In this document: piece after piece, positions 1-7,832 of the stretch
How the letters are laid out: each line of letters starts with the position of its first letter
Position numbering within the stretch: position 1 is the first letter of the stretch
Source: an uncultured Desulfovibrio sp.
GTDB lineage: Bacteria > Desulfobacterota > Desulfovibrionia > Desulfovibrionales > Desulfovibrionaceae
Direction: 5' to 3'
NCBI GenBank assembly: GCA_934546745.1
Contig: CAKTDV010000003.1
Coordinates: forward strand, 62,001-126,000
DNA: 64,000 bases
Program-made: the position numbers and the translations under genes
The notes under the pieces: model-generated
What the model saw: only the letters and a program-made list of their open reading frames with translations
What the model was told of the DNA's origin: nothing
The model's database searches: none

Positions 1-923
1 GACCGCCTGTCCACGGCGTCCAGCAGATCGCGCATATCCCGTGTCTTACGCACGCCGTCCAGCGCGCCTGCCAGAAGGATGAAGCGGCCGCCCACGACCA
101 GGCACAGACGCCGCGTCTGCGCCTCGGAAAGGCTCCGCCCCCGGGCGGGATGCATGGCTTCCTTGATGACGGCATCCATAAACCGATCCGCATAGATGTC
201 ATACAGAGCCTGCAACATGACGGGATGAAACGCATACCGCAGCACAGCCGCGCGGCGCGTCCGCGCATCGCCGCCGCCCGCCGACAGACCCGTCAGGCGC
301 ACGCCGTAATGCTGATTCAGCTGTTGCGGAGAGAGCGGCAGCGAACCGCCTTCCACACCCGCCGGGGAATAGCGCGCCACAAGAAAACGGGCAACATCGG
401 TAATAAAAACCGGCGTCACGCGATCATCCGTGCGCAATTGCGGCACGGGAAGCGGCGTTTCAGGAACGGCCGCCGGAGGCGGCGTCACCCGCGCGGCAAT
501 AATCCGCCCGGCCAGAGAGCCATCTTCCTCCTGGAAAACAACCGGCGATTCCTCCCCTGACGCGTCAATGGCATCCGCGGGAACCGCCTCCGCGGGAAGC
601 AGGCGTGCGGCCAGATCTTCCAGCGGCGTGTCCCGCGTCCTCTCCCACAGAAAGGCGCGGGCATCCCGACGCAACGTTTCTCTCTGGATATCGTCGCGCG
701 TCACCCAGTAGACAGCGGCGGCCACGGCCAGCAGTGACAGCAGCGCCGCAGCCACAAGCCCCTTGCCCGGGCCTGTCCGGCGAGGCCTGGGGAGAGGTTG
801 CATCATGGGGCGCGGATGTGCTGGAAGCGTCCCCCGCGACCGGGGACGTGCGTTCCGACCGGCAGCGTGTGGATACGACGGGGAAGGGGAAAAAGATGCG
901 GACGTTTTCCTGGTCAGTTTCAT
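1..923 (-). CDS. Membrane-anchored protein of unknown function (3' end outside window)
   Basis: An open frame on the minus strand starts at ATG 923-921 and is still open at the window edge, so the C-terminus is missing (307 codons seen). AGGAGAGG lies just before the ATG. The first 50 residues are rich in Pro, Arg and Ser. Residues about 55-74 form one hydrophobic segment, so the rest is probably periplasmic, or a cytoplasmic tail is anchored by it. The visible remainder is soluble and helical in character, with a Pro-rich stretch near residue 150. I do not recognise a family. It is followed upstream on the same strand by tRNA-Arg, separated by a terminator, so it is probably transcribed from its own promoter. 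Confidence 0.7.
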   Translation of the reverse strand, partial: MKLTRKTSASFSPSPSYPHAAGRNARPRSRGTLPAHPRPMMQPLPRPRRTGPGKGLVAAALLSLLAVAAAVYWVTRDDIQRETLRRDARAFLWERTRDTPLEDLAARLLPAEAVPADAIDASGEESPVVFQEEDGSLAGRIIAARVTPPPAAVPETPLPVPQLRTDDRVTPVFITDVARFLVARYSPAGVEGGSLPLSPQQLNQHYGVRLTGLSAGGGDARTRRAAVLRYAFHPVMLQALYDIYADRFMDAVIKEAMHPARGRSLSEAQTRRLCLVVGGRFILLAGALDGVRKTRDMRDLLDAVDRR

Positions 924-950
924 GGCCTCTCCTAGGGAAAGAGCACAGAC

Positions 951-981
951 AAAAAAAGGATTTTACCCACCGGTAAAATCC
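951..981 (-). terminator. Intrinsic terminator after tRNA-Arg
   Basis: Perfect 10-bp inverted repeat (958-967 with 972-981, four-base loop) followed on the minus strand by seven T (957-951). It begins ten bases after the tRNA CCA end and ends the tRNA transcript. Confidence 0.9.
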
Positions 982-990
982 CTTGAAAAA

Positions 991-1067
991 TGGCGCGCCC
1001 GAAGAGATTCGAACTCCTGGCCTACAGGTTCGTAGCCTGTTGCTCTATCCAGCTGAGCTACGAGCGC
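991..1067 (-). tRNA. tRNA-Arg (anticodon ACG)
   Basis: A 77-base cloverleaf reads on the minus strand from 1067 to 991. The 7-bp acceptor stem GCGCUCG/CGGGCGC contains one G-U pair. D arm, anticodon arm with loop CUACGAA (anticodon ACG) and TTCGAAT T-loop are all present. CCA is encoded (991-993). ACG, read as ICG after deamination, decodes CGU, CGC and CGA. A clear promoter and terminator flank it, so it is a single-gene unit. Confidence 0.97.
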
Positions 1068-1079
1068 TTCTGAAAAAAG

Positions 1080-1108
1080 AACATAGTCAAAAGCCCTGCT
1101 CTTGTAAA
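1080..1108 (-). promoter_or_regulatory. Sigma-70-type promoter of tRNA-Arg
   Basis: On the minus strand TTTACA (1108-1103) and TATGTT (1085-1080) are separated by exactly 17 bases. Transcription would begin a few bases before the mature tRNA 5' end at 1067, as expected. Confidence 0.7.
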
Positions 1109-1152
1109 GCCGTTTTTTTCCTTTTTCCGGCAGACTCTGAGAGAAAAAACAC

Positions 1153-1188
1153 CTCCGCATTGACAAGACTTCGGAGGAACCTTACATG
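1153..1188 (+). promoter_or_regulatory. Promoter with overlapping inverted repeat, upstream of the IscA-like pair
   Basis: TTGACA (1160-1165), 17-base spacer, then TACATG (1183-1188). An inverted repeat CCTCCG (1153-1158) / CGGAGG (1172-1177) brackets the -35 element with a 13-base gap, which is the geometry of a dimeric repressor site. The -35 is a perfect consensus match; the -10 is weak. That the repeat is an operator is inference. Confidence 0.5.
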
Positions 1189-1248
1189 AGAAAAAACTTG
1201 TGCGGCGGCTAAAGCATAGGCCGCGCGCATACACCTGAGAGGAAATTC

Positions 1249-1566
1249 ATGCTGACGCTTTCCGATGCCGCCCGCAAGGAGCTTGAAGCCTTTTTCGCGG
1301 ACAAGGACAAACAGACAATCCGTATTTTTCTGACCCCCGGAGGCTGCTGCGGCCCCCGTCTGACGCTGGCCCTGGACGAGGCGAAGGACGATGATGAGAA
1401 ACTGGAAGCGCAGGGCTTTGCCTTCTGCATTGCCAGGGATCTGCTGGAGCAAATCAAAAGCGTGACCATTGATCTGAGCTATATGGGCTTCACGGTGGAG
1501 CCCGAGGTGCCGCTGCCATCGTCCGGCGGCGGCTGCGGCTCCTGCGGCGGCTGCGGCTCGCACTAG
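1249..1566 (+). CDS. A-type iron-sulfur carrier-like protein (IscA/HesB family), cysteine form
   Basis: A 105-residue protein with SD GAGAGGA before the ATG. A-type carriers hold iron or [Fe-S] clusters through three cysteines and pass them to apoproteins. Here GGCC-GPRL at residues 31-38 occupies the place of the first conserved cysteine motif, and the tail is Gly/Cys-rich (GCGSCGGCGSH), supplying the C-terminal CxC ligands. The central acidic segment LDEAKDDDE matches the second copy downstream. It shares about two thirds of residues with the neighbouring gene at 1723, so the two arose by tandem duplication. IscA-type assignment is by motif only. The family also includes carriers of unknown specificity. 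Confidence 0.85.
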   Translation: MLTLSDAARKELEAFFADKDKQTIRIFLTPGGCCGPRLTLALDEAKDDDEKLEAQGFAFCIARDLLEQIKSVTIDLSYMGFTVEPEVPLPSSGGGCGSCGGCGSH

Positions 1567-1722
1567 CCGCCTTTTCCGGACGCCCCGCAAAAGAAACGGC
1601 GGGCCGCATTCCGTACTACGCGCGGCCCCGCCCGATCCCGGGCCCCTCCGACCGCTGACGGAGGAAGACAGGACACCCGTTCCGCACAGCGCGAAAAAAA
1701 CACGACAGTCATGAGGACTCCC

Positions 1723-2043
1723 ATGTTGCATCTTTCCCCCAGCGCCCGCAAGGAACTTGACGCCTATTTCGCGGGCAAGGAAGCGCAGACCATCCGTATT
1801 TTTCTGGCCCCCGGAGGTTGAAGCGGCCCCCGCCTGGCACTGGCTCTGGACGAGCCAAATGAGAGCGACGAGAAGCTGGAAGACCAAGGATTCGCCTTCT
1901 GCATCGCCAAGGACTTACTGGCGCAGATCAAGGGCGTGACCATAGACCTTACATACATGGGTTTCACGGTCGATCCGGAAGTACCGCTGGCGTCTTCCGG
2001 CGGCGGCTGCGGTTCCTGCGGTTCCGGCTGCGGCTCACATTAA
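1723..2043 (+). CDS. Probable HesB-like selenoprotein (in-frame TGA read as selenocysteine)
   Basis: The frame from ATG 1723 to TAA 2041-2043 encodes 106 residues if TGA 1819-1821 is read through. Codon 33 is TGA and aligns with Cys33 of the upstream paralogue. In context it gives G-U-S-G, matching the GCSG motif that holds the first ligand cysteine of IscA (Cys35 in E. coli). Both halves are well conserved with no other lesion, and the C-terminal GCGSCGSGCGSH is intact, which argues against a decayed gene. A 6-bp stem with a five-base loop lies 19 bases past the TGA, as bacterial SECIS elements do. HesB-like proteins are a known bacterial selenoprotein family. SD GAGGA precedes the ATG; an in-frame ATG at 1711 lacks one. 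A simple nonsense mutation remains the alternative. Confidence 0.8.
1819..1857 (+). promoter_or_regulatory. Candidate bacterial SECIS element with its UGA codon
   Basis: After TGA 1819-1821, TGGCTC (1841-1846) pairs perfectly with GAGCCA (1852-1857) around the loop TGGAC (1847-1851). The loop starts 26 bases after the UGA and has G as its second base. Both fit the published bacterial SECIS rules (loop 16-37 bases downstream, G among the first two loop bases). The cysteine paralogue does not form this stem at the same position, although the encoded residues are similar. Confidence 0.7.
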
Positions 2044-2135
2044 CAAGGGCAATCCCGCCGTTGCGGCACAGCCGGCGCGGAGAGTCCGTGCCCCCATGAA
2101 AGACACGCCGCGCGGGATCCTTTCTGTCACACGCT

Positions 2136-2177
2136 CCCCGCTGCCCGGACAGCATCCGGACAGCGGGGGAACTTTTT
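2136..2177 (+). terminator. Intrinsic terminator after the IscA-like pair, abutting mfd
   Basis: CCCCGCTG (2136-2143) pairs with CAGCGGGG (2161-2168). Inside it CCGGA (2145-2149) pairs with TCCGG (2155-2159), leaving one C-A mismatch and a five-base loop. Five T (2173-2177) follow closely. The 3' arm also contains the only purine-rich SD candidate for the TTG start of mfd. Confidence 0.75.
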
Positions 2178-5100
2178 GATCCAGCCATACCCATTCCACA
2201 AAGCGCACGCCATGCACGCACTGTTCTCCCTGCTCAACACACCTGCCGGCGGCGCGGCCCGCATCCGCCGCGCGGGGCTGGCAACCCTTTGCCGCATCGC
2301 CTGCGCCGCCGTGGAGGCCGGACGCACGGCGGTCATCGTTACCCGTTCCCGCACGGAATTCGCCGAGGCGCGCGCCCTCGCCACTCTGCTGACGCCGTCG
2401 CTTTCCGTGGACGACGCGCCACTTTCCCGCACGTCATGGGAAAGCCCCTGCCTCTTCCTGCCTCCCGGGCTGACCCTGCGGGCGGATCGCGACGCCTGGG
2501 GAACGCGCATGGCGGCGCTGTACGGGCTTGCCCTGGGGCAACCGCGCTGTGCCGTCGTCAGCCTTGAAAGCCTGCTGGTACGACAGATGCCCGTCTCCTT
2601 TTTTGACGGACACGTGCTGGATCTGGAACGCGGCAGCGACTATTCTCCGGATCTTGTCATCGAACAGCTCGTGGAATGGGGCTATGCCCGCGTGCCTCTG
2701 GTGACGCACCGCGGCGAACTGGCCCGGCGTGGCGACATCCTCGATATTTTCCCTCCCGGCTACGCCCGCCCCGTGCGTCTGGAATTTTTTGGCGACACGG
2801 TGGACGAACTGCGCCTCTTCGATACCGAAAGCCAGCGCTCCCTGGAACCGCTCCCGTCGGCCACGCTTCTGCCAACACTGCCGTTTGTTCTTGACGGCAC
2901 GGGCGTCAAACGTATCCGCAAACGGCTGGACACCCTCTTTGCCGGGGAACGCATCAGCGAAAACGACTGCTACAGCGCCAAGAAAGCCCTGCTCAGCGGC
3001 GGCGCGGGCCTGTTTCCCGGCATGGCGCACGACGCCGCAAGCCCGCTGGAGGCGTGGATTCCCGACGACGCGCTCTGGCTGCTGCCCGACGCCGCCGCCT
3101 GTGGCGAAGAAATGCTGACGGTGGCCGCCACCCTGCGCGAGGAACTGGAGGCGGAAGACGCGCCGCTGCCCCAGCCCGCCCATATCTGCCTGCGGGACGC
3201 GGGCGGCGCGCTCCCCTGGCAACATGCCGCCCGCGTGGAGGCGGAACCGCTTGTCATGGGCGTGGACTCCCGGGGAACGGACATGCCGGAACGGCCGCTG
3301 CACGCCTTTACGGATCTCTGGGATACGCCGGGCGCGATCGATCGGCCCTGGCAGCATCTTTCCTCGGCCCTCAAGGAATGGCAGCGCGCAAAACGGCAGG
3401 TGCTGCTCAGTTTTTCCAGCAGCCGCAGCCGCGCCAAATTCCTCAGGCTGGCCGAACAGGAAGGCATCGTCCCCGCCCTCCGCTATGCGCCGGATCAACG
3501 CGGCCTGTACGCGCTTGTCTCCCCTTTTCGCAACGGCGCGGATCTGATCTGGGACGACGCTCTGCTGCTGGGCGAAAAAATTCTTTACCCCAAGGCGGAG
3601 ACAGCGCGCCGTACACCCTCGCGCGCCTTCAAGGGGCTGGATTCCTTCGACGATCTCAAGCCCGGCGATTTGCTGGTGCACCGGGATTACGGCGTCGGCC
3701 GCTTTGCGGGTCTCGAACACCTCACTGGCAACGGCATTGCCAACGACTTTCTGCTGCTGGACTACGCCGGGCAGGACAAACTCTATGTGCCTGTCGATCG
3801 CATGGGCCTCGTCCAGCGCTTCAAGGGCGGAGATACAGAGCCCCCGGCGCTGGATCGTCTGGGCGGCCCTTCCTGGAACGCGGGCAAGGAGAAGGCGCGC
3901 AAAGCCATTGAGAAGATTGCCGCCGATCTGGTGGAGATGTACGCCTATCGCAAGGTGGCAAAGGGCTTTCGCTATGATCCGCCGGGCGACCTCTACCATG
4001 AGTTTGAGGCGACGTTCGGCTTTGAGGAAACTCCGGATCAGACGCGCGCCATTCAGGACGTTCTGGACGATATGGACAAGCCAGAGCCCATGGATCGCCT
4101 TGTCTGCGGCGACGTGGGCTTTGGCAAAACGGAGGTGGCCCTGCGTGCGGCGTTCCGCGCCGCCTCTGAGGGGCGTCAGGTGGCCCTGCTCTGTCCCACC
4201 ACGGTTCTTGCCGAACAGCACTTTCAGACCTTTCGCGCCCGCCTCTCCGGCTTTCCCGTGAATGTGGGGCTGCTGAGCCGCTTCGTCTCCCGCGCAAAGC
4301 AGAAAGAGACGCTGGCGGCCGCCGCGCGGGGAACCATTGACATTCTCATCGGAACGCACCGCCTGCTTTCAGCGGACGTACAGCTGCCGAATCTCGCGCT
4401 GCTCATTCTGGATGAGGAGCAGCGTTTCGGGGTACGGCATAAGGAAAAGCTCAAGGCACTGAAAAAAAATGTGGATGTGCTGACCCTGACGGCAACGCCC
4501 ATTCCGCGCACCCTCCAGCTCTCCATGTCCGGCATCCGCGATCTCTCCGTCATCGAAACGGCCCCGCAGGAGCGCAAGCCCGTGGCGACGGCCCTGCTGC
4601 GCCGGGATACCGGGCAACTCCGGCAGATACTCCAGCGCGAACTTGCGCGCGAGGGACAGATCTTCTGGGTCTACAACCGTGTCCAGGGGCTGGAACGGGT
4701 ACGCGACTACGTGCGCTCGCTCGTTCCCGACGCCCGCATCGGCATGGCACACGGCCAAATGGGGGAAGTCGAGCTGGAAGAGAACATGCACAAATTCTGG
4801 CACGGCGATCTGGATATTCTGGTGTGCACCTCCATTGTGGAGTCCGGACTGGACTTTCCCCGCGCCAACACGCTTATCGTGGATCAGGCGCAGATGTTCG
4901 GTCTCGGCCAGCTCTATCAGCTGCGCGGCCGCGTAGGCCGCAGTGACAGACAGGCCTACGCCTTCTTTGTCGTGCCCGATGAGGAACGCCTGACGCCCCT
5001 TGCCGAGGAACGCCTGCGCATCATCATGGACATGGATTATCTGGGAGCTGGCTTTCAGGTGGCGCTGGAAGATCTGCGGCTGCGCGGAGCGGGCAACATT

Positions 5101-5673
5101 CTCGGAGAGGTCCAGTCCGGGCATATGACCCGCGTGGGCCTCGACCTTTATCTGGAAATGCTGGAAGAAGCCGTGGCCCGCCTCAAGGGAACGCCCGCGG
5201 CGCTGGAAACGGAGACGGAACTCAACCTCGGCCTGCCCGCGCATATTCCGCAGACCTATATCGACGACGGCCGCGAACGCCTGCGCTACTATAAATCGCT
5301 GGCCTCGGCGTCCAGCGGCGCCGCGCGGGAGGAAGCGGCCCTCGCCATGCGCGACCGCTTCGGCCCCTATCCGCCGGAGGTCGCCAACTTTCTGGCCGTT
5401 CTGGACTTCAAGCAGTTTCTCCGCTCCCTGCAGGTACAGCGCGCCGACATCAGCCCCGATCACGTGCGCCTCACCTGGGCGGAAGGACAACGGGCGGCCG
5501 CGCCCGAACGCATTGTGGCGCTGGCCACGGCAACGCGCGGAGCCCGTCTGCTGCCGCCGGCGGGACTGTTCCTGCCACTGCCCGAAGGCGATGTTGGCGC
5601 TGGGCTGCGCGCCCTGCGCGAAAAACTGGAGCGCGTGCGCCTTGCGCCCGGCAACGAAGGAGCGCGGGCATGA
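2176..5673 (+). CDS. mfd: Transcription-repair coupling factor Mfd
   Basis: A 1165-residue ATP-dependent translocase that removes RNA polymerase stalled at DNA lesions and recruits UvrA. In order: UvrB-homology N-terminal region; RNA-polymerase-interacting domain near LKPGDLLVHRDYGVGRF; RecG-like helicase core with Walker A GDVGFGKTEVAL, DEEQRFG box and TATPIPRTLQLSM; second RecA domain with QLRGRVGRSDRQAYAF; C-terminal TRCF domain. Length is normal for the family. The start is uncertain: TTG 2176 has GGGGGA before it but sits in the T-tract of a terminator; ATG 2212 (in frame, no SD) is the alternative. Its stop overlaps the next ATG by four bases, so the two genes are translationally coupled. 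Confidence 0.97.
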   Translation: MIQPYPFHKAHAMHALFSLLNTPAGGAARIRRAGLATLCRIACAAVEAGRTAVIVTRSRTEFAEARALATLLTPSLSVDDAPLSRTSWESPCLFLPPGLTLRADRDAWGTRMAALYGLALGQPRCAVVSLESLLVRQMPVSFFDGHVLDLERGSDYSPDLVIEQLVEWGYARVPLVTHRGELARRGDILDIFPPGYARPVRLEFFGDTVDELRLFDTESQRSLEPLPSATLLPTLPFVLDGTGVKRIRKRLDTLFAGERISENDCYSAKKALLSGGAGLFPGMAHDAASPLEAWIPDDALWLLPDAAACGEEMLTVAATLREELEAEDAPLPQPAHICLRDAGGALPWQHAARVEAEPLVMGVDSRGTDMPERPLHAFTDLWDTPGAIDRPWQHLSSALKEWQRAKRQVLLSFSSSRSRAKFLRLAEQEGIVPALRYAPDQRGLYALVSPFRNGADLIWDDALLLGEKILYPKAETARRTPSRAFKGLDSFDDLKPGDLLVHRDYGVGRFAGLEHLTGNGIANDFLLLDYAGQDKLYVPVDRMGLVQRFKGGDTEPPALDRLGGPSWNAGKEKARKAIEKIAADLVEMYAYRKVAKGFRYDPPGDLYHEFEATFGFEETPDQTRAIQDVLDDMDKPEPMDRLVCGDVGFGKTEVALRAAFRAASEGRQVALLCPTTVLAEQHFQTFRARLSGFPVNVGLLSRFVSRAKQKETLAAAARGTIDILIGTHRLLSADVQLPNLALLILDEEQRFGVRHKEKLKALKKNVDVLTLTATPIPRTLQLSMSGIRDLSVIETAPQERKPVATALLRRDTGQLRQILQRELAREGQIFWVYNRVQGLERVRDYVRSLVPDARIGMAHGQMGEVELEENMHKFWHGDLDILVCTSIVESGLDFPRANTLIVDQAQMFGLGQLYQLRGRVGRSDRQAYAFFVVPDEERLTPLAEERLRIIMDMDYLGAGFQVALEDLRLRGAGNILGEVQSGHMTRVGLDLYLEMLEEAVARLKGTPAALETETELNLGLPAHIPQTYIDDGRERLRYYKSLASASSGAAREEAALAMRDRFGPYPPEVANFLAVLDFKQFLRSLQVQRADISPDHVRLTWAEGQRAAAPERIVALATATRGARLLPPAGLFLPLPEGDVGAGLRALREKLERVRLAPGNEGARA

Positions 5674-6647
5674 CATTCCGCCGTTTGCCGCTGCGCGCGC
5701 TCGTCCTTGCCTGCCTTCTGTCCCTGTCCGGATGCTGGGAACATCCCCTGCCTGATGGCGTCGTGGCCACAGTCAACGGCGAGGCCATCCGCCTCCGTAC
5801 CGTGCAGGCGTATATGGATGCCAACACCCCAGCCCAGAAAGGCGGCCGCACGCTGTCCCCGGACATCCGCCAGGCGCGGCGCGACTACGGAGCGGCCCTT
5901 TCCGCTATCATCATCCAGACGCTGGCCATCCAGGACCTGCAACGGCGCGGCATTGGCGACGTCGAGGAACGCGCCCGGAATCTTGAGGAAAAAATCCGCG
6001 ACGACTACGGCCCGGAGGCGTTTGACGCCTGTCTTGCCGAAGAAATGCCCGATCCGGCGGAATGGCGCCATCTGCTGCGCGGGGCCGTCGCTCTGCAACG
6101 GCTGGAAGAAGTGCTGCTGGAACCGGCGCTGCGCGTCAGCCGCGACGAGGTGCTGGCCTACTACGGGGAACACAAAAAGCTCTTTCACCTCCCCGATCGC
6201 TCCCGGCTCTGCTTCGCGTCCGCCCCGGACGGCGAAGCGCTGCAACGTTGGCGCGACGCCTTCGCCACCGCCAAAACGCCTGTCAGCGTCCCGGACGTTT
6301 CCTTTCACTGCACGGATGTTCCCGTCAGGGAAACCGCCGCGCTGTGGGGCAAAGACGCCGCCTCCCTCAGACCCGGGGAAAGCACCCGCCCCCGCCAGGA
6401 TGCGAACGGCGGTTTCGTCAGTATCGGCCTTGTGAGGCGCATGGCGGCGGAAACGCCGCCCCCCGCGGCCGTCTATGCCCTCATTGAGGGGGAAATCCGC
6501 GGACGGAAACGCTACCCGGCCTTTGACGGCTGGCTGCGGGAGGCGCTGTCGCATTCCCGTATCGCCGTCGCGCCGCCTCTGCGCGACGAGGTGCTGGCGC
6601 CGCCCGCCGATCCCAAAGACACTGGAGAACAGGGGAAAAAACCGTAA
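5670..6647 (+). CDS. Peptidyl-prolyl isomerase lipoprotein, SurA-like
   Basis: A 325-residue exported protein with a lipoprotein signal (LSLSGC; Cys at about residue 22), so it should be tethered to a membrane. GVVATVNGEAI after the lipobox is the usual opening of SurA N-terminal domains. A long helical chaperone region follows, and from about residue 165 a divergent PpiC/parvulin-like region. Family members help outer-membrane proteins fold. It overlaps mfd by ATGA and precedes a second SurA-like gene. The isomerase domain is weakly conserved, so catalytic activity is uncertain. Confidence 0.8.
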   Translation: MTFRRLPLRALVLACLLSLSGCWEHPLPDGVVATVNGEAIRLRTVQAYMDANTPAQKGGRTLSPDIRQARRDYGAALSAIIIQTLAIQDLQRRGIGDVEERARNLEEKIRDDYGPEAFDACLAEEMPDPAEWRHLLRGAVALQRLEEVLLEPALRVSRDEVLAYYGEHKKLFHLPDRSRLCFASAPDGEALQRWRDAFATAKTPVSVPDVSFHCTDVPVRETAALWGKDAASLRPGESTRPRQDANGGFVSIGLVRRMAAETPPPAAVYALIEGEIRGRKRYPAFDGWLREALSHSRIAVAPPLRDEVLAPPADPKDTGEQGKKP

Positions 6648-6805
6648 ACGGCGCTTTCCTGTCCGAGCCTGCGCCGCGGGAGCGGCTCCTTTCCGCATTG
6701 CATAGTCCGCGGTTTTGAGCTAGCTTTGCTATGCTCAACACCGCACGCGCGGTTACCGCCGCCCGGCATTTCCCCTCTTTTGAAAAGGCTTCCCGGAGGC
6801 ACGTC

Positions 6806-7741
6806 GTGAAACACCTCTTCCTTGCCCTGCTGATGACGTTCTGCATGTTTTCCGGCGCGCAGGCCGCGCAGCTCAACAAGGTGGCCGCTGTGGTCAACGG
6901 CAAGGTCATCACCATGTACGACCTGCAGAAAAATGCCCTGCCCGATCTCATCCGGGCACGCGTCAGACCTGACGATCCCAAACAGGCCAAAGAAATGGAT
7001 CGCATCCTGCGCAACACGCTGGACGGCATGATCATGGATATTCTTTTTGAACAGGAAGCCGTCCGCCTCAAGGCGACCGTCTCTGAAAGCGACGTCGACG
7101 AGGAACTGGCGACCATCATAAAGACCAACGGCCTGACAAAAGCCCAGTTTGAGCAACGTCTGGCCGGGCAGAAAATTTCTCTCAGGGAACTGCGCGACAA
7201 TCTGCGCAAAAAAATCATGCGCCAGAAAATCATGGGGCAGGAAGTGGGGCGCAAGGTCGTCGTCACCAACAGGGAAATCGAAGACTACTACAGGCTCCAT
7301 AAGAACGACCTGTTCCGGCGGGACGGCCTCCATATGGCGCTGCTGGTCTATCCCCGCAACGTCAACGCCGCCTCCATAGCCGCCCAGATCGCCTCCGGCG
7401 CGCTTTCCTTCCCCGCCGCCGCGCGCAAATACTCCGTCGCTCCCAACAGGGACAAGGGCGGCGACATGGGACCTGTGGAATGGGATCGCCTCAATCCCGA
7501 ATGGAGCGAACGCCTGAACAGCATGAAACCCGGCGGCGTGACCGATATTTTCACCATCAACGGTTTCAAGGCGCAGGTTCAGCTTTTCCGCCCCGGCGCG
7601 ACAGGCCCGGACGCGCCGCTGACCCTGGATGAGGCCCGCCCCATCATTGACAGTATTCTGCGCCGCCCCAAGGCCCTGGAACGTTTTGAGGACTATACCC
7701 GGCAGCTCCGCAACCGGGCGGTCATCGACATTCGCCTCTAG
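6806..7741 (+). CDS. surA: Periplasmic chaperone/peptidyl-prolyl isomerase SurA
   Basis: A 311-residue periplasmic protein with a cleavable signal (ends near SGAQA-AQ), then LNKVAAVVNGKVITMYDL, the SurA N-terminal signature, and one parvulin domain around residues 165-260 (SVAPNRDKGGDMGPVEW). SurA escorts outer-membrane proteins across the periplasm. GTG 6806 is chosen because GGAGG lies six bases upstream and the signal peptide then starts cleanly. The longer frame from ATG 6731 adds 25 residues that do not fit a signal. E. coli SurA has two parvulin domains; one is usual in deltaproteobacterial forms. The preceding lipoprotein is a divergent paralogue. Confidence 0.85.
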   Translation: MKHLFLALLMTFCMFSGAQAAQLNKVAAVVNGKVITMYDLQKNALPDLIRARVRPDDPKQAKEMDRILRNTLDGMIMDILFEQEAVRLKATVSESDVDEELATIIKTNGLTKAQFEQRLAGQKISLRELRDNLRKKIMRQKIMGQEVGRKVVVTNREIEDYYRLHKNDLFRRDGLHMALLVYPRNVNAASIAAQIASGALSFPAAARKYSVAPNRDKGGDMGPVEWDRLNPEWSERLNSMKPGGVTDIFTINGFKAQVQLFRPGATGPDAPLTLDEARPIIDSILRRPKALERFEDYTRQLRNRAVIDIRL

Positions 7742-7832
7742 AGCGGCTTACGTTGAACATCCGACCGTCTGGCCGCGCTTTCCATGACAGGCATGGCCTT
7801 TCACGTGTACGACAGCATAACGGGGTTACCGC

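Noticed and set aside
1723..2043. Reading the second IscA-like copy as a pseudogene
   Set aside because: One lesion only, at the one codon where Sec makes sense, with a SECIS-like hairpin behind it; both halves are well conserved.
2434..4359. A 641-codon minus-strand frame opposite mfd
   Set aside because: Same reason: shadow of a conserved gene, no plausible start signal or motif.
6715..6738. Inverted repeat TTGAGC/GCTCAA upstream of surA as an operator or promoter
   Set aside because: Arms of six bases with a 12-base gap are not distinctive, and no matching -35/-10 pair was found.
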